Below are positions 1-6,977 of a stretch of DNA of 64,000 nucleotides, in pieces. The position numbers were made by a program, and so were the translations under genes. The first letter of the stretch is position 1; each line of letters begins with the position of its first letter. Source of the stretch: Slackia exigua ATCC 700122 (lineage in GTDB: Bacteria; Actinomycetota; Coriobacteriia; Coriobacteriales; Eggerthellaceae); contig NZ_GG700630.1 in the NCBI RefSeq assembly GCF_000162875.1, positions 636,015 through 700,014 of the forward strand, in the 5' to 3' direction. The notes below the pieces were generated by a model. It saw nothing but the letters and a program-made list of their open reading frames with translations, did not search any database and was not told where the DNA came from.

Positions 1-1
1 A

Positions 2-163
2 ACACGAGCCCAAGACCTGCTCATACAGTCGGATAAGACCATCGCCGAGGTGGCTGCGGATGTCGGCTTCAAGCATCAGAGCAATTTCAGCCTTATGTTC
101 AAGCGCCTCACAGGGCAGAGCCCGAGCGAATGGAAAGCGTCGAAGCGAGACGCCGCACTATGA
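2..163 (+). CDS. AraC-family transcriptional regulator, C-terminal end (partial)
   Basis: Only the last 53 codons are in the window; the gene begins to the left. The visible part matches the second helix-turn-helix of an AraC/XylS DNA-binding domain: IAEVAADVGF, then the conserved run around SNFSLMFKRLTGQSPSEW, with the usual F..FK...G..P..(Y/W) spacing. The stop is TGA at 161-163. AraC-family proteins usually respond to a small ligand through an N-terminal domain that cannot be seen here, so target and effector are unknown. The gene converges on the nitrate reductase operon, with a hairpin between them. Confidence 0.8.
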   Translation, partial: TRAQDLLIQSDKTIAEVAADVGFKHQSNFSLMFKRLTGQSPSEWKASKRDAAL

Positions 164-165
164 AC

Positions 166-196
166 GAGCCTTCGCCGAAACACGCGGCGAAGGCTC
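166..196. terminator. Hairpin between convergent genes
   Basis: Perfect 11-base inverted repeat GAGCCTTCGCC (166-176) / GGCGAAGGCTC (186-196) with a 9-base loop. It starts three bases after the AraC-type stop codon and lies 31 bases past the end of the rhodanese gene on the other strand. There is no clear T tract, so it may act as a two-way terminator. Confidence 0.6.
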
Positions 197-227
197 TGCG
201 AGCAAGTCGGTTCATGCCTGAAGTGCG

Positions 228-638
228 CTACTTCTCGATATCGTAGGGCCAGCTCGAGATTCCGCCGAAGTCGACAACGTTCGTGTAGCCGAGCGACGCC
301 AGCGTCTTGGCCGCCTGCTTGCTGCGGTTGCCGCTGCGGCAATAGACGAGGATCAGCTGGTCTTTGTCCGTAAGAACGCTTTCCGCCTTGCTGGCGACGT
401 CGTTCAGGGGAAGCAGGGTCGCACCAGGCACATGCCCTTCGGCGTATTCGCCCTCCGTGCGCACGTCCAGGATGACGTAATCCTGTTCGGAATCCATCAG
501 CTCTTTTGCTTCTTGAGCTGTAACCTGGCGAAACCCTGAATCGTTTCCTGCGGTGCCACCGCTCAAGAAACCTGAACAACCAACAAGCGCCGCTCCTGCG
601 ACCAGCAGGACGGCAAGGACTATCAACGTATGATTCAT
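228..638 (-). CDS. Rhodanese-domain lipoprotein at the end of the nap operon
   Basis: 136 residues. A lipoprotein signal comes first, with lipobox LVGC and Cys21 as the predicted lipid anchor, so the domain should face outside the membrane. A single rhodanese domain follows (about 38-136) with active-site loop CRSGNRS, catalytic Cys at about 100. Rhodaneses carry sulfur as a persulfide; the substrate here is unknown. The ATG at 638 is preferred over an upstream in-frame ATG because AGGAGGTG lies just before it and the signal peptide starts cleanly. It is the last gene of the nitrate reductase run, so a role in sulfur transfer or redox protection of that system is possible but is inference only. 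Confidence 0.85.
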   Translation of the reverse strand: MNHTLIVLAVLLVAGAALVGCSGFLSGGTAGNDSGFRQVTAQEAKELMDSEQDYVILDVRTEGEYAEGHVPGATLLPLNDVASKAESVLTDKDQLILVYCRSGNRSKQAAKTLASLGYTNVVDFGGISSWPYDIEK

Positions 639-687
639 CGTGCACCTCCTGCCCCGCAGGATACCAGGAAATGCCATGCGATCGGTA

Positions 688-1614
688 TCATTCGCGCAAA
701 CGGCCGGGGCGGCTCAGCGAAGCGCCTTCCGCCGCCTGCGGCTTCGGGAACGGAACCGCAGGCCCTATGCTGAGCGCATCCGTCGGACAGACGTCGATGC
801 ACCGTCCGCACAGCATGCAATCCCCCGCACTTACATGATCGGCGCCTTCGTCCAGAACGCCGTCGAGGATCTCGGGGTCGCAGAGGCACACGGCGCGGCA
901 CGCGTCGCAGTGCACGCAGCGCTCAGCATCCATCTTGACGCTGACCAGACCGAACGTGCCGATCGCTTCGTAGAAGCCACCCAGGGGGCAGAGCGCCCGG
1001 CACCATACGCGCTCGGCCCAGAAGAGCTCGGCCACCACAATGGCGGCCATGGTGAAGCCGCCCGCCAACGATCCGAAGAGCATGCCCCTGTTCAGAAACG
1101 CGATCGGGCTGAACATCTCGAATACCAGCATGCCGGTGATCGCGCAGATAACCAACACCACGATGGAGACGATCATTTTCGTGCGCCGGGGAAGCGCATG
1201 GACGGCGACCGAAAGCCCCAGCTTGCGACGTAGCCAATCGACACCTTCGAGCGCCAGGTTGGCTGGGCAGATCCACCCGCAGAACGCACGCCCCCGCACA
1301 AGCCCGTACACAAGCAGGGGCGGCACGGCGGCAAGCACCGCCCCGGCCGTGATGCTCGCGCTCGCCGCCAGAACCTCTAGCAGGGCATACGGATCGAGCA
1401 CGTTCACGCCGACGACCGACGAGGAGGCAAGCGACCCGAAGAACGGCAGGTCCGAAGGAACGACCGAAAGCTCTTCCTTGCCGCTGACGAGCCCGAACAG
1501 GCCCGTTCCCGATACGATCACGGGCGCGCAGAAGAGCTCCAGCACCGCGATCTGCACGATGCGGCGCGCTATGCCGATTCTTCCCTTGACGTTCTTTCCA
1601 GGCCGTGCAGTCAT
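688..1614 (-). CDS. napH: NapH-type membrane ferredoxin, quinol dehydrogenase component
   Basis: 308 residues, slightly longer than typical NapH. Several hydrophobic helices fill the first two thirds, with the two family motifs CGWICPANL and CRALCPLGG (Cx3CP pattern). The C-terminal third is a 2x[4Fe-4S] ferredoxin domain with CVHCDACRAVC and CMLCGRCIDVC. In Nap systems NapH works with NapG to oxidise quinol at the membrane and pass electrons to the periplasmic enzyme. It lies 45 bases after napD and precedes the rhodanese gene. No napC is seen in the locus, so NapGH is probably the only electron entry route. Confidence 0.88.
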   Translation of the reverse strand: MTARPGKNVKGRIGIARRIVQIAVLELFCAPVIVSGTGLFGLVSGKEELSVVPSDLPFFGSLASSSVVGVNVLDPYALLEVLAASASITAGAVLAAVPPLLVYGLVRGRAFCGWICPANLALEGVDWLRRKLGLSVAVHALPRRTKMIVSIVVLVICAITGMLVFEMFSPIAFLNRGMLFGSLAGGFTMAAIVVAELFWAERVWCRALCPLGGFYEAIGTFGLVSVKMDAERCVHCDACRAVCLCDPEILDGVLDEGADHVSAGDCMLCGRCIDVCPTDALSIGPAVPFPKPQAAEGASLSRPGRLRE

Positions 1615-1659
1615 TCCCTCTGCCTTCTCCCCTCTTTTTCCGCAGGTGAAGCCGGTCGG

Positions 1660-1938
1660 CTACTCGGCGGGCGACCGATCGCCCGACACGCGCGAAGGGT
1701 TCACCGTCGGATCGTCCTCGAAATTGAAATACACGAGTCCGACGCCGTACACCCCTTCGATGTCCATGAAGGTCGCCGCGATGTCATGGGATTCGACGGA
1801 GGTCTCGGCCTCGATGGTGACGACGATCTTGCCTTCCTCGCATCCGTGGACCTCGACTCCGGGGATGGCCGCCAAGGCCTCGGCCGCCGTAGATGCCTTA
1901 TCGGCGACGGCATTCACTACCAAGCTGGAAATAACCAT
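1660..1938 (-). CDS. napD: NapD-type chaperone for nitrate reductase
   Basis: 92 residues, the usual NapD size. It opens with MVISSLVVNA, the typical NapD beta strand, and shows the ferredoxin-like alpha/beta pattern (IPGVEVHG, KIVVTIEAE, IEGVYGVGLVYF). NapD binds the Tat signal peptide of NapA in the cytoplasm and delays export until the molybdenum cofactor is inserted. A GAGGAAGAG ribosome site precedes the ATG. The C-terminal tail after the last strand is charged and probably disordered. Its place inside the nap operon supports the call. Confidence 0.88.
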   Translation of the reverse strand: MVISSLVVNAVADKASTAAEALAAIPGVEVHGCEEGKIVVTIEAETSVESHDIAATFMDIEGVYGVGLVYFNFEDDPTVNPSRVSGDRSPAE

Positions 1939-2074
1939 GTCTCTTCCTCATGACGTACTCGCGTTCGACCGGCATGCGCGCCTGCATCGCACGCACGCGC
2001 CACAGCTCTTCCGCTTCGCAGGTCGCGCGCCCTGCGAAAGGACGTGCTACCATGCGGCGAAAGCGCGGTGCCGC

Positions 2075-2422
2075 CTATCCTACCGGATGGCAGATGATGC
2101 ATTGATCGCGCTCAGGATCGATCTTCATGCTGGAGATATCGCCCGCAGCGTAATGGTCTTCGGGCAGAGCCGGAGCAGCCTCGACCTTCCGTGCGCCGTT
2201 CTCGTCGACGCCGTGGCAGCCGTAGCACCCTTCGGAACCTTTCGACTCCCAGATGCCCTGATGGTCTTCAGCCGGCTGCAGAGGCGGAGCCTTGAGGGCG
2301 GCATCGTCTTGAGCGGCCGGTCCTCCCGATCCGCATGACACGAGCATGAACCCGCTCAGCGCGGCCGAGCAGAGGGCCGTCGCGACCAGCATCGCCAATG
2401 CGGCGGTTTTCTTCGTCTTCAT
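2075..2422 (-). CDS. napB: NapB-type dihaem cytochrome c, predicted lipoprotein
   Basis: 115 residues from the ATG at 2422. Two haem c motifs are visible, CYGCH at 66-70 and CIICH at 108-112, joined by a stretch with P..H (about 87-90) like the NapB linker that provides a distal ligand. NapB normally receives electrons from the quinol dehydrogenase and hands them to NapA outside the membrane. Unlike Gram-negative NapB it carries a lipobox (LVSC, Cys30), expected in a cell without a periplasm, so it is probably membrane-anchored. The protein ends three residues after the second haem motif. The start is preceded by an unusual run of eight G between the napA stop and the start codon. Confidence 0.82.
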   Translation of the reverse strand: MKTKKTAALAMLVATALCSAALSGFMLVSCGSGGPAAQDDAALKAPPLQPAEDHQGIWESKGSEGCYGCHGVDENGARKVEAAPALPEDHYAAGDISSMKIDPERDQCIICHPVG

Positions 2423-2427
2423 GTGCG

Positions 2428-2435
2428 CCCCCCCC
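2428..2435 (-). promoter_or_regulatory. G8 homopolymer in the napB ribosome-binding region
   Basis: On the coding strand the 13 bases between the napA stop (TAA, 2436-2438) and the napB ATG are eight G followed by CGCAC. The G run is the only candidate Shine-Dalgarno sequence. Such tracts are prone to slippage, and any change in length would alter spacing to the start codon. Confidence 0.5.
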
Positions 2436-5000
2436 TTACGCCTTTTCGATCCGAACGCAGGTCTTCTTGAAGTCGGGCTCCTTGGACAGCGGGCAGTAGA
2501 TATCCTCCACCGCAAGGTTGATGAGCCTCTTCTCGTCGAAGAACGCCGCGAACGTCATGCCGGGATCGGGATCGACGCGGCCGCTCGTGGAGACGTTGAT
2601 CTCGAAGGTGCCGTACGTGGAGGTGACGCGCACCGTGTCGCCGTCCTTGATGCCCAGATCGGCGCAGTCCTGCTTGTTCATGTAGAGCAGCGACTCGGGC
2701 AGCGCGCGCTTGAGCTCGGGCACGCGCATCGTCATGGAACCGGTATGCCAGTGCTCGAGCAGGCGGCCGGTGCTGAACCAGAAGGGATAGTCTTCGCTCG
2801 GCTCCTGCGCGGGCGGCTCGTACGGACGGAACACCACGGAGGGCTTCAGGTCTTTGGCCTTGTAGAAGCACACGTCGTTGGCCAGGCCGGTCTTGCCGTA
2901 CTTCTCGACGCCGTAGGGATCGAAGCCTTCTTCCTGGGAACCGTTGGCGAAACGCCACTTCGTCGGCAGCCACTTCCCATCGACTTCGCGCACAGGCCAG
3001 GTCAGGCCATGCGCGGAGCGATACTCCTCGTAGGGAGCCAGCTGCTTGGCCTCCATCTTGAGCTTGGCTTCGAAGGTTCCGTCGGCATCCATGTTGATGG
3101 CCTGGGCGCGCTCGTTGAGCTCGGGATTGCTGAACGTGCGGTACTCTTCCCAGATAAGGCCGTTGATCTCCTTCTCGTCATCCGAGATGAAATCGCCCTT
3201 TTCCTTATCGAACACGAATCCGAACAGACGGTTGAAGGCGTCTTCGCCGTCGATGGTCTCTCCCTCGAGCACGCGCATGGCGACCTGGAGGAGGATCCAC
3301 AGGTCCCATTTCGCCTCTCCCGGAGGATCGACCGCCTTCTCGAAGATGGTGGTGCGGCGCTCGCCGTTGCCGAACTGGCCTTCACGCTCGACCCAGAGAG
3401 CCGCAGGAAGCACGACGTCGGCATAGCGGGTCGAATTGGTGGGATACACCTCGTCGACCACGATGAACGTGCTGTAGATGCCCTGGTACGCAGGGTCGAC
3501 GCCGAGCACGCGCGTCAGGTTGGGCGCCGAGACGGCCCAGTTGTTGTGGGCAGTCCACATGAAGTCGATGTTGCCCTTGCTCATCTCGCGGAACATCTTG
3601 GTGGTGTGGAACCCGGGCTTGGAGATGGGATCCAGGTACCCTTCCGGAAGGTTCCATATCGCCTCGGTGAAGCGGCGATGCTGCGGGTTGGCGACGACGA
3701 GGTCGGCCGGCAGGCGATGGCAGAACGTGCCCACCTCGCGCGCGGTGCCGCAGGCGGAAGGCTGTCCGGTCAGGCTGAAGGGGCCGTTGCCGGGCTTGGC
3801 GATCTTGCCGACGAGCAGGTGGATGTTATAGATGCAGTGGTTCATCCATGTGCCGCGGTTATGCTGGTTCACGCCCATGGTCCACAGGCTCATGACCTTC
3901 TTGGAGGGATCGGCGAACACATCGGCCAGCTCGCGGATGTCGTCGACCGGCACACCCGAAAGCTCCGAGGCGTATTCCAAGGTGTAGGGTTCCAGCCGAG
4001 CGGCGAAGTCTTCGAAGCCGATGCTTTCCACCGCATCGACCTTGGAGCCGACCTCGCTCTTGTCGTAGCCGTCGTCGAAGGCGTCTCCCAGATTCTCCGT
4101 GCCCTGTTTGAACTGCAGATGGTCCTCTACGAAGGCGTGGTCGTACAGGTCGTTCTGGATCAGGTAGTTGCAGATGGCATTCGCCACGGCGATGTCGCTG
4201 CCCGGCCTGAAGATGAGCACCTTGTCGGCTGATTCCGAGGTGCGGGTGCGATAGCAGGTCAGATCGTAATGTTTGACGCCTTCGCCCGAAAGCTTGTGCG
4301 CGGTCAGGCGCGAATACAGGACGGGATGCGCCTCTGCCATGTTCGCACCCCAGGTCACGAACACGTCTGCATTCTCGAGGTCGTCATAGCTGCCCGCAGG
4401 CTCGTCGGTCTGGAACACGTTCATGAAGCCGACGACGGCGCTCGCCATGCATAGGCGCGCGTTCGGATCGATGTTGTTGGAAAGCAGGCCCGCCTTCCAG
4501 AACTTCGCCGTCAGATAGCCCTCGGCGATGGGCTGCTGGCCGCTTCCCCAGAACGCGATGCGGCTGACATCGTTCTTGTAGGCCGTCTTCAGCTTGTCCG
4601 CAACCAGGTCGAGCGCTTCTTCCCAAGTGGCTTCGCGCAGGCCCTCGTCCGTGCCCTTGGTGTACGGGTCGTCGCGGATGAGCGGCACCGTCAGGCGGTC
4701 CTCGCCGTAGAGCACATTGCTCAGATAGTAGCCCTTCACGCAGTTGAGGCCGCGCGAGCTCCCATTATCGGGATCGCCCGTGACCGACACGAGCCTGCCG
4801 TTCTTGGCTTCGCAGATCACGCCGCAGCCGGTGCCGCAGAAGCGGCAGACGCCCGAGGTGAAGGTGGATTCCCCGCTTCCGGAAGCGCCTTCTCCCCCAG
4901 AAGGCGCGCACCCGGCGAGCGTCGCCGTGCCCATGCCGGCAGCGGCCATCGCGAGCGATACGGCCGTGGCTTTCACGAATTGTCGTCTCGAGACTTCCAT
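2436..5000 (-). CDS. napA: Periplasmic-type nitrate reductase catalytic subunit
   Basis: 854 residues, close to the usual NapA length (about 830). The N-terminus is a Tat signal with RR at 5-6 and an LAGC lipobox (Cys31), so a lipid-anchored exported enzyme is likely. Four cysteines at 52, 55, 59 and 87 form the [4Fe-4S] site near the molybdenum centre, and a cysteine at about 184 (ARLCMAS) is the expected Mo ligand of the Nap group. The rest fits the bis-MGD oxidoreductase fold through the C-terminal molydopterin-binding domain. It reduces nitrate to nitrite with electrons from NapB. Neighbours napG, napB, napD and napH favour nitrate reductase over formate dehydrogenase, but substrate is not proved by sequence. 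Confidence 0.9.
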   Translation of the reverse strand: MEVSRRQFVKATAVSLAMAAAGMGTATLAGCAPSGGEGASGSGESTFTSGVCRFCGTGCGVICEAKNGRLVSVTGDPDNGSSRGLNCVKGYYLSNVLYGEDRLTVPLIRDDPYTKGTDEGLREATWEEALDLVADKLKTAYKNDVSRIAFWGSGQQPIAEGYLTAKFWKAGLLSNNIDPNARLCMASAVVGFMNVFQTDEPAGSYDDLENADVFVTWGANMAEAHPVLYSRLTAHKLSGEGVKHYDLTCYRTRTSESADKVLIFRPGSDIAVANAICNYLIQNDLYDHAFVEDHLQFKQGTENLGDAFDDGYDKSEVGSKVDAVESIGFEDFAARLEPYTLEYASELSGVPVDDIRELADVFADPSKKVMSLWTMGVNQHNRGTWMNHCIYNIHLLVGKIAKPGNGPFSLTGQPSACGTAREVGTFCHRLPADLVVANPQHRRFTEAIWNLPEGYLDPISKPGFHTTKMFREMSKGNIDFMWTAHNNWAVSAPNLTRVLGVDPAYQGIYSTFIVVDEVYPTNSTRYADVVLPAALWVEREGQFGNGERRTTIFEKAVDPPGEAKWDLWILLQVAMRVLEGETIDGEDAFNRLFGFVFDKEKGDFISDDEKEINGLIWEEYRTFSNPELNERAQAINMDADGTFEAKLKMEAKQLAPYEEYRSAHGLTWPVREVDGKWLPTKWRFANGSQEEGFDPYGVEKYGKTGLANDVCFYKAKDLKPSVVFRPYEPPAQEPSEDYPFWFSTGRLLEHWHTGSMTMRVPELKRALPESLLYMNKQDCADLGIKDGDTVRVTSTYGTFEINVSTSGRVDPDPGMTFAAFFDEKRLINLAVEDIYCPLSKEPDFKKTCVRIEKA

Positions 5001-5002
5001 TC

Positions 5003-5118
5003 ATTCCTCCCTTTCCGGTAGTCCCCTCGTTCTTTCGTTCCCCTCGTTCTTTTATTCCCTTGCTCTTTTGCCTCTTCCCTCCGTCTTCTTGCCCTCCTTC
5101 TTCGTCCGTCTCTTCCAT
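5003..5118 (-). repeat. Homopurine-rich napG-napA spacer with a 14-base direct repeat
   Basis: The transcribed strand between napG and napA is almost all A and G for about 115 bases. It contains a 14-base direct repeat, read on the plus strand as TCCCCTCGTTCTTT at 5022-5035 and 5039-5052 (period 17). The part nearest napA holds GGGAGGAATGA, a good ribosome site. The rest has no recognised function. Confidence 0.6.
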
Positions 5119-5170
5119 CCGCCGTGCACCTTCGTCAGCGCTGCACGACACCGAGAAGAGCTCCATGCGC

Positions 5171-5869
5171 TTATTCGGAAAACGCCTTGGTGGCCGCCGC
5201 TGTGCCTGACGCGGCCGACCATGCGGCAGGATCTTCGTCCGAGGCGTAGCCGTGTTCGACGTTGTAGACGTCCCAATAGCCCTCGGCATCGGCCTTGTCG
5301 CGCACGATCGCGATGGCTGGTTCGTCCGTCACGCAGCGCTCGACGCACCATCCGCACCCGGTGCAGACCTCCGGGTCTATGACCGGCGCGAATACGGAAT
5401 GACGATCGTCACCTTCGCGCATGCGGTAGTCGATCGCGATCGCCCGGTCGAGCAGCGGACAGGCGCGGTAGCAGACCTCGCATCGCATGCCCTTGTAGGA
5501 AAGGCACGTCCTCTCGTTGATGACGGCGATCCCCATGCGGATGTCCTCGCGCTCTTCGCAGTCGCGCAGGGCGCCGGTCGGACATGCCTTCACGCAGGGA
5601 AGGTCTTCGCACATGCGACAGGCCTTTTCCCGCACGGAAATGCATGGGGTGCCCGAAGACGGGTCGAGAGGGTCCTTGACCATGCGGATCGATTCATAGG
5701 GGCAGGCTTCGAGGCATTTTCCGCAGCGCACGCAACGGGCGAGGAAGTCGCTATCGTCCTTCGCCCCCGGAGGTCTGATGAACGTTTGCGGCTCGCGCAT
5801 CGCATACATGACGGCTTGAAAGCCGATGATGCCCCCTGCAATCGCCTTCGCGAATGCACTCAGACCCAC
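5171..5869 (-). CDS. napG: NapG-type ferredoxin with four iron-sulfur clusters
   Basis: 232 residues from a GTG start at 5869, chosen because AGGGGGG lies about 7 bases upstream; the longer in-frame extension has no family similarity. Cysteine groups CVRCGKCLEAC, CRMCEDLPCVKAC, CEVCYRAC and CTGCGWCVERC supply ligands for four [4Fe-4S] clusters, as in NapG/MauM. A short hydrophobic N-terminus (IAGGIIGFQAVMYA) may be a signal or anchor; no twin arginine is seen, unlike many NapG proteins. It should pair with NapH to draw electrons from quinol. It is the first gene of the operon and follows two palindromes that may control it. Confidence 0.85.
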   Translation of the reverse strand: MGLSAFAKAIAGGIIGFQAVMYAMREPQTFIRPPGAKDDSDFLARCVRCGKCLEACPYESIRMVKDPLDPSSGTPCISVREKACRMCEDLPCVKACPTGALRDCEEREDIRMGIAVINERTCLSYKGMRCEVCYRACPLLDRAIAIDYRMREGDDRHSVFAPVIDPEVCTGCGWCVERCVTDEPAIAIVRDKADAEGYWDVYNVEHGYASDEDPAAWSAASGTAAATKAFSE

Positions 5870-5894
5870 GTCGATCCCCCCTGCAATGCATATA

Positions 5895-5910
5895 CCGACA
5901 ATGTTGTCGG
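5895..5910. promoter_or_regulatory. Palindrome CCGACAA-TG-TTGTCGG, candidate nap operator
   Basis: Perfect 7-base arms with a 2-base centre, 26-41 bases before the napG start codon and touching a possible -10 (TATATG on the minus strand). The position suits a repressor or activator site. It does not match the FNR/CRP consensus TTGAT-N4-ATCAA. Confidence 0.5.
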
Positions 5911-6049
5911 CGCCCCTCTTGAGGTTCGAATGCCGAAGAGCATCGGCATCCCTCCGCCCGGCCGTATGGCGGTCCCCCGATGTTCTAGAGTACCATGAAT
6001 CGTACGGCGAATGCGAAGAATCTTCTTCCGAGACTCGATTGTTTCCGCA

Positions 6050-6068
6050 GTTCAAATACCTATTGAAC
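6050..6068. promoter_or_regulatory. Palindrome GTTCAA-N7-TTGAAC, candidate operator
   Basis: Perfect 6-base arms with a 7-base spacer in an AT-richer part of the napG/hydrolase intergenic region, about 180 bases from each start. It could serve either gene. The half-site resembles but does not equal FNR-type sites. Confidence 0.4.
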
Positions 6069-6239
6069 TTGTTGGTATATCGCGAGCACGCGCACATTCG
6101 ACGAGACGGGGAAAGGACCGGGCGGTGCGCTGCCCAACATTGCGAACTCGTTGCGTCTTTTCGTCATCAAGCCGTACAATAAAGCAGGATGCACCATCCC
6201 CCATAGCGTGAAAAGCCACATGGGAAGGACGTGGTTCCC

Positions 6240-6842
6240 GTGAAAAGAAGCTATATCGAGGAGAGCTTCGATGAGATGGCGCGCGAGGCAAGCGCCGACC
6301 GGGCAGATGCCCTCGTTCGAAAGATGCAAGAACGCTTGAGCGTCCTGAGACGAGAGAATGCCGACGCGTCGAAGGAGAGGATGAGACACCTCGAATCGCA
6401 GATTCTTCCCAGCATCGCCGCATACGAGACGCTGCAGGACGTGATGCCGAAGGAAGAGGCGTTCCTCGCCATCCACGCATGTGTCGAGTCGAATGCGTGG
6501 AAGAAACGCAAGGGTTTCGAGAGACTCATGCACGTCCCCGGCATGTATCGTCTGATGCCTTGGGTGTTCGCCAAGGGAACACGTGCATCGTTCAACGAGG
6601 CGGCGGGATTCGAGGCGGACGAGATCCAGATCGGCGATGGGGTCTGGCGCATCGATATGGCAAAATGCCCCTACTACGACGTCTGCGGGGCATATGGGTG
6701 CCCCGAGCTATGCGGCTGCTTCTGCGACAGCGACGATATCTGCTATGCAGACCTTCATCCCAAACTCATCTGGCATAGAACGAAGACCCTGGGGCGCGGC
6801 GACGATTGCTGCGACTTCAGCCTCCGGATAGAAGGACGGTAA
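6240..6842 (+). CDS. L-2-amino-thiazoline-4-carboxylic acid hydrolase family protein
   Basis: 200 residues. The C-terminal half has the cysteine-rich pattern of this family: CPYYDVCGAYGCPELC, then CDSDD and TKTLGRGDDCCDF near the end; the N-terminal half is helical and charged. The founding member opens the ring of an amino-thiazoline on the route to L-cysteine, but most anaerobe homologues are uncharacterised, so the reaction here is unproved. Start: the GTG at 6240 has GGAAGGA ten bases upstream; another in-frame GTG at 6231 is only one base from that site and so is less likely. It is divergent from the nap operon and stands alone. Confidence 0.75.
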   Translation: MKRSYIEESFDEMAREASADRADALVRKMQERLSVLRRENADASKERMRHLESQILPSIAAYETLQDVMPKEEAFLAIHACVESNAWKKRKGFERLMHVPGMYRLMPWVFAKGTRASFNEAAGFEADEIQIGDGVWRIDMAKCPYYDVCGAYGCPELCGCFCDSDDICYADLHPKLIWHRTKTLGRGDDCCDFSLRIEGR

Positions 6843-6915
6843 CGCTCGATGCGCGCCATATATAAGACTCGGCCTCATCGCCTGCAGCTCTGTCTTCGTA
6901 AAGCGCACATCCACC

Positions 6916-6950
6916 GGTGAGCTTCGAGGCGACAAACCACGAAGCTCACC
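6916..6950. terminator. Hairpin terminator between convergent genes
   Basis: Perfect 11-base arms GGTGAGCTTCG (6916-6926) and CGAAGCTCACC (6940-6950) with a 13-base loop, then TTATAC. It lies between the ends of the hydrolase-like gene and flavoprotein 1, so it probably stops transcription from both sides. Confidence 0.7.
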
Positions 6951-6977
6951 TTATACGATGCCGCAAACAGACAGTCC

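Larger units (their letters stand above)
5870..6239. other. Nap operon promoter region, no gene
   Basis: 370 bases between the divergent napG and hydrolase-like genes. No credible coding frame is seen. It contains two separate perfect inverted repeats (5895-5910 and 6050-6068). A TATATG hexamer on the minus strand directly beside the first repeat could be a -10 element for the nap operon, but no good -35 is visible 17 bases away. Confidence 0.6.

Noticed and set aside
2346-4232. A 628-codon plus-strand open frame opposite napA
   Set aside because: It is antisense to the recognisable NapA and has no domain of its own; long shadow frames are common in high-GC DNA.
5870-6097. 76-residue N-terminal extension of NapG
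   Set aside because: Not similar to NapG, runs through the palindromes and promoter region, and the GTG at 5869 has a strong ribosome site.
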